Shown here: positions 63,332 to 64,000 of the stretch, one piece after another | Numbering within the stretch: the stretch's first letter is position 1 | Layout of the letters: each line of letters starts with the position of its first letter | NCBI GenBank assembly: GCA_900637705.1 | Contig: LR134390.1 | Span: 2,294,001-2,358,000, forward strand | Direction of reading: 5' to 3' | DNA from: Fusobacterium varium | GTDB lineage: Bacteria; Fusobacteriota; Fusobacteriia; Fusobacteriales; Fusobacteriaceae | Length of the DNA: 64,000 bases | Made by a program: the position numbers and the translations under genes | Notes under the pieces: generated by a model | Database searches by the model: none | What the model was told of the DNA's origin: nothing | Seen by the model: the letters and a program-made list of their open reading frames with translations, nothing else

Positions 63332-64000
63332 TTATAGGATACATAGATTCTTTAAGGACACATCAAGTATTGGTGCTGAATGAGTGAGTGCTCCACTAGA
63401 AATATAGTCAACTCCTGTTTCTATAACAGTTTTAATATTTTCTTTAGTAATATTTCCAGAACATTCTGTTTCAGCTTTTCCAGCAGCCATAAGCACAGCT
63501 TTCTTCATCATTTCAGGGGTCATATTATCAAGCATTATTATATCTGCTCCTGCATCTAATGCTTCCTGCATCATATCCAGATTTTCTACTTCTACTTCTA
63601 TTTTTCTTACAAAAGAAGTGTATTCTTTTGCCATTTTTACAGCTTTAGTTATTCCACCAGCTGCATTTATATGATTATCTTTTAAAAGTACCCCATCTGA
63701 AAGATTATAACGATGATTATATCCACCACCTATTTTTACTGCATATTTTTCAAAGATACGCATATTAGGAGTAGTTTTTCTTGTATCCAAAAGTTTTACT
63801 GAACTTCCTTCCAACAATTTTACCACATTACTTGTATAAGTTGCAATACCACTCATACGTTGTAAAAAATTAAGTGCTGTTCTTTCCCCAGAAAGAAGTG
63901 CTCTCACATCACCTTCTATTTCTGCAATAATATTCCCATTTTTTACATTATCTCCATCTTTAAAATACATTTTAACAGAAATATTTTCATCTAGGAGTTC
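63332..64000 (-). CDS. nadC: Quinolinate phosphoribosyltransferase NadC, 5' end outside the window
   Basis: The frame is open to the window edge, so the N-terminal part is cut off (about 220 residues remain). The core has GERTALNFLQRMSGIAT, LLDTRKTTPNMR and NHRYNLSDGVLLKDNH. The PRPP and quinolinate-binding residues are also visible in VEVENLDMMQEAL and IIMLDNMTPEMM. NadC makes nicotinate mononucleotide from quinolinate in de novo NAD synthesis. The ATG at 63970 is internal; in-frame codons continue upstream to 64000. Followed by its regulator niaR. Confidence 0.95.
   Translation of the reverse strand, partial: ELLDENISVKMYFKDGDNVKNGNIIAEIEGDVRALLSGERTALNFLQRMSGIATYTSNVVKLLEGSSVKLLDTRKTTPNMRIFEKYAVKIGGGYNHRYNLSDGVLLKDNHINAAGGITKAVKMAKEYTSFVRKIEVEVENLDMMQEALDAGADIIMLDNMTPEMMKKAVLMAAGKAETECSGNITKENIKTVIETGVDYISSGALTHSAPILDVSLKNLCIL

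Noticed and set aside
1-64000. CRISPR arrays, tRNA or rRNA genes
   Set aside because: Looked for regularly spaced repeats and cloverleaf or rRNA-like G+C-rich islands. None was visible by eye in this AT-rich sequence; a tRNAscan or Infernal run would settle it.

Overview
The window looks like a chromosomal stretch from a Fusobacterium species, probably of the F. varium / F. ulcerans / F. mortiferum type. The evidence is very low GC, strong Shine-Dalgarno (SD) sites, three FomA-like porins, and an anaerobe's redox set (FprA flavoprotein, rubredoxin-first rubrerythrin, ferredoxin-nitroreductase). The species is inferred; no rRNA or tRNA gene is visible.

Layout. 1-6800: end of a YwaF-like membrane protein, then yigZ, an M50 protease, comEC, a GPH sugar symporter, tmcAL and coaX. 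6860-15400 is an accessory region: an exported protein, an IS3-family element, three FomA-like porins with nearly identical leaders, signal peptides and terminators, a zeta-toxin gene with a short candidate antitoxin, and an initiator-like winged-helix gene beside 10-bp iteron-like repeats. 15440-18400: trkA-trkH potassium uptake. 18400-23100: an oligopeptide-binding lipoprotein and a SWIM/SNF2 helicase. 23180-34220: an operon of a DUF4132 giant protein, MoxR-type AAA+ ATPase, DUF5682 protein, VWA protein and SWIM protein, followed by small genes. It resembles E. coli yehI/yehL/yehM/yehP/yehQ, whose function is not established. 35000-38300: fprA and a fused acyl-CoA dehydrogenase/ETF-alpha/rubredoxin. 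38600-46740: NSS transporter, proS, recG, yebC, fthC, a UDG-family protein and a WalJ-like hydrolase. 46850-49010: an oligopeptide-binding protein between two near-identical candidate small-RNA genes. 49075-55360: S66 peptidase, threonine aldolase, and a membrane-protein plus two-M20-amidohydrolase operon. 55400-64000: a methyltransferase, reverse rubrerythrin, an SDR / spore-photoproduct-lyase-like / nucleosidase cluster, GNAT + MarR, nitroreductase, GntR, NiaR and the start-truncated nadC.

How genes work together. The fused dehydrogenase and FprA form an apparent two-gene operon that could pass electrons from an acyl-CoA through ETF flavin and rubredoxin to O2. The MoxR/VWA/SWIM operon is translationally coupled over four genes and probably encodes one machine. 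The porin genes share leaders that in two of three copies contain a CCCCTCCCC element able to pair with the GGGGAG motifs near the start codon.

Caution. At least ten sites show the same defect: one base too few in a short A/T run, which breaks genes that are otherwise intact (tmcAL, coaX, IS3 orfB, trkH, a DUF2085 gene, an initiator-like gene, a peptide-binding protein, a nucleosidase, and a methyltransferase twice). The uniform sign suggests homopolymer sequencing errors, with slippage or phase variation as the alternative, so these genes may be intact in the living cell.
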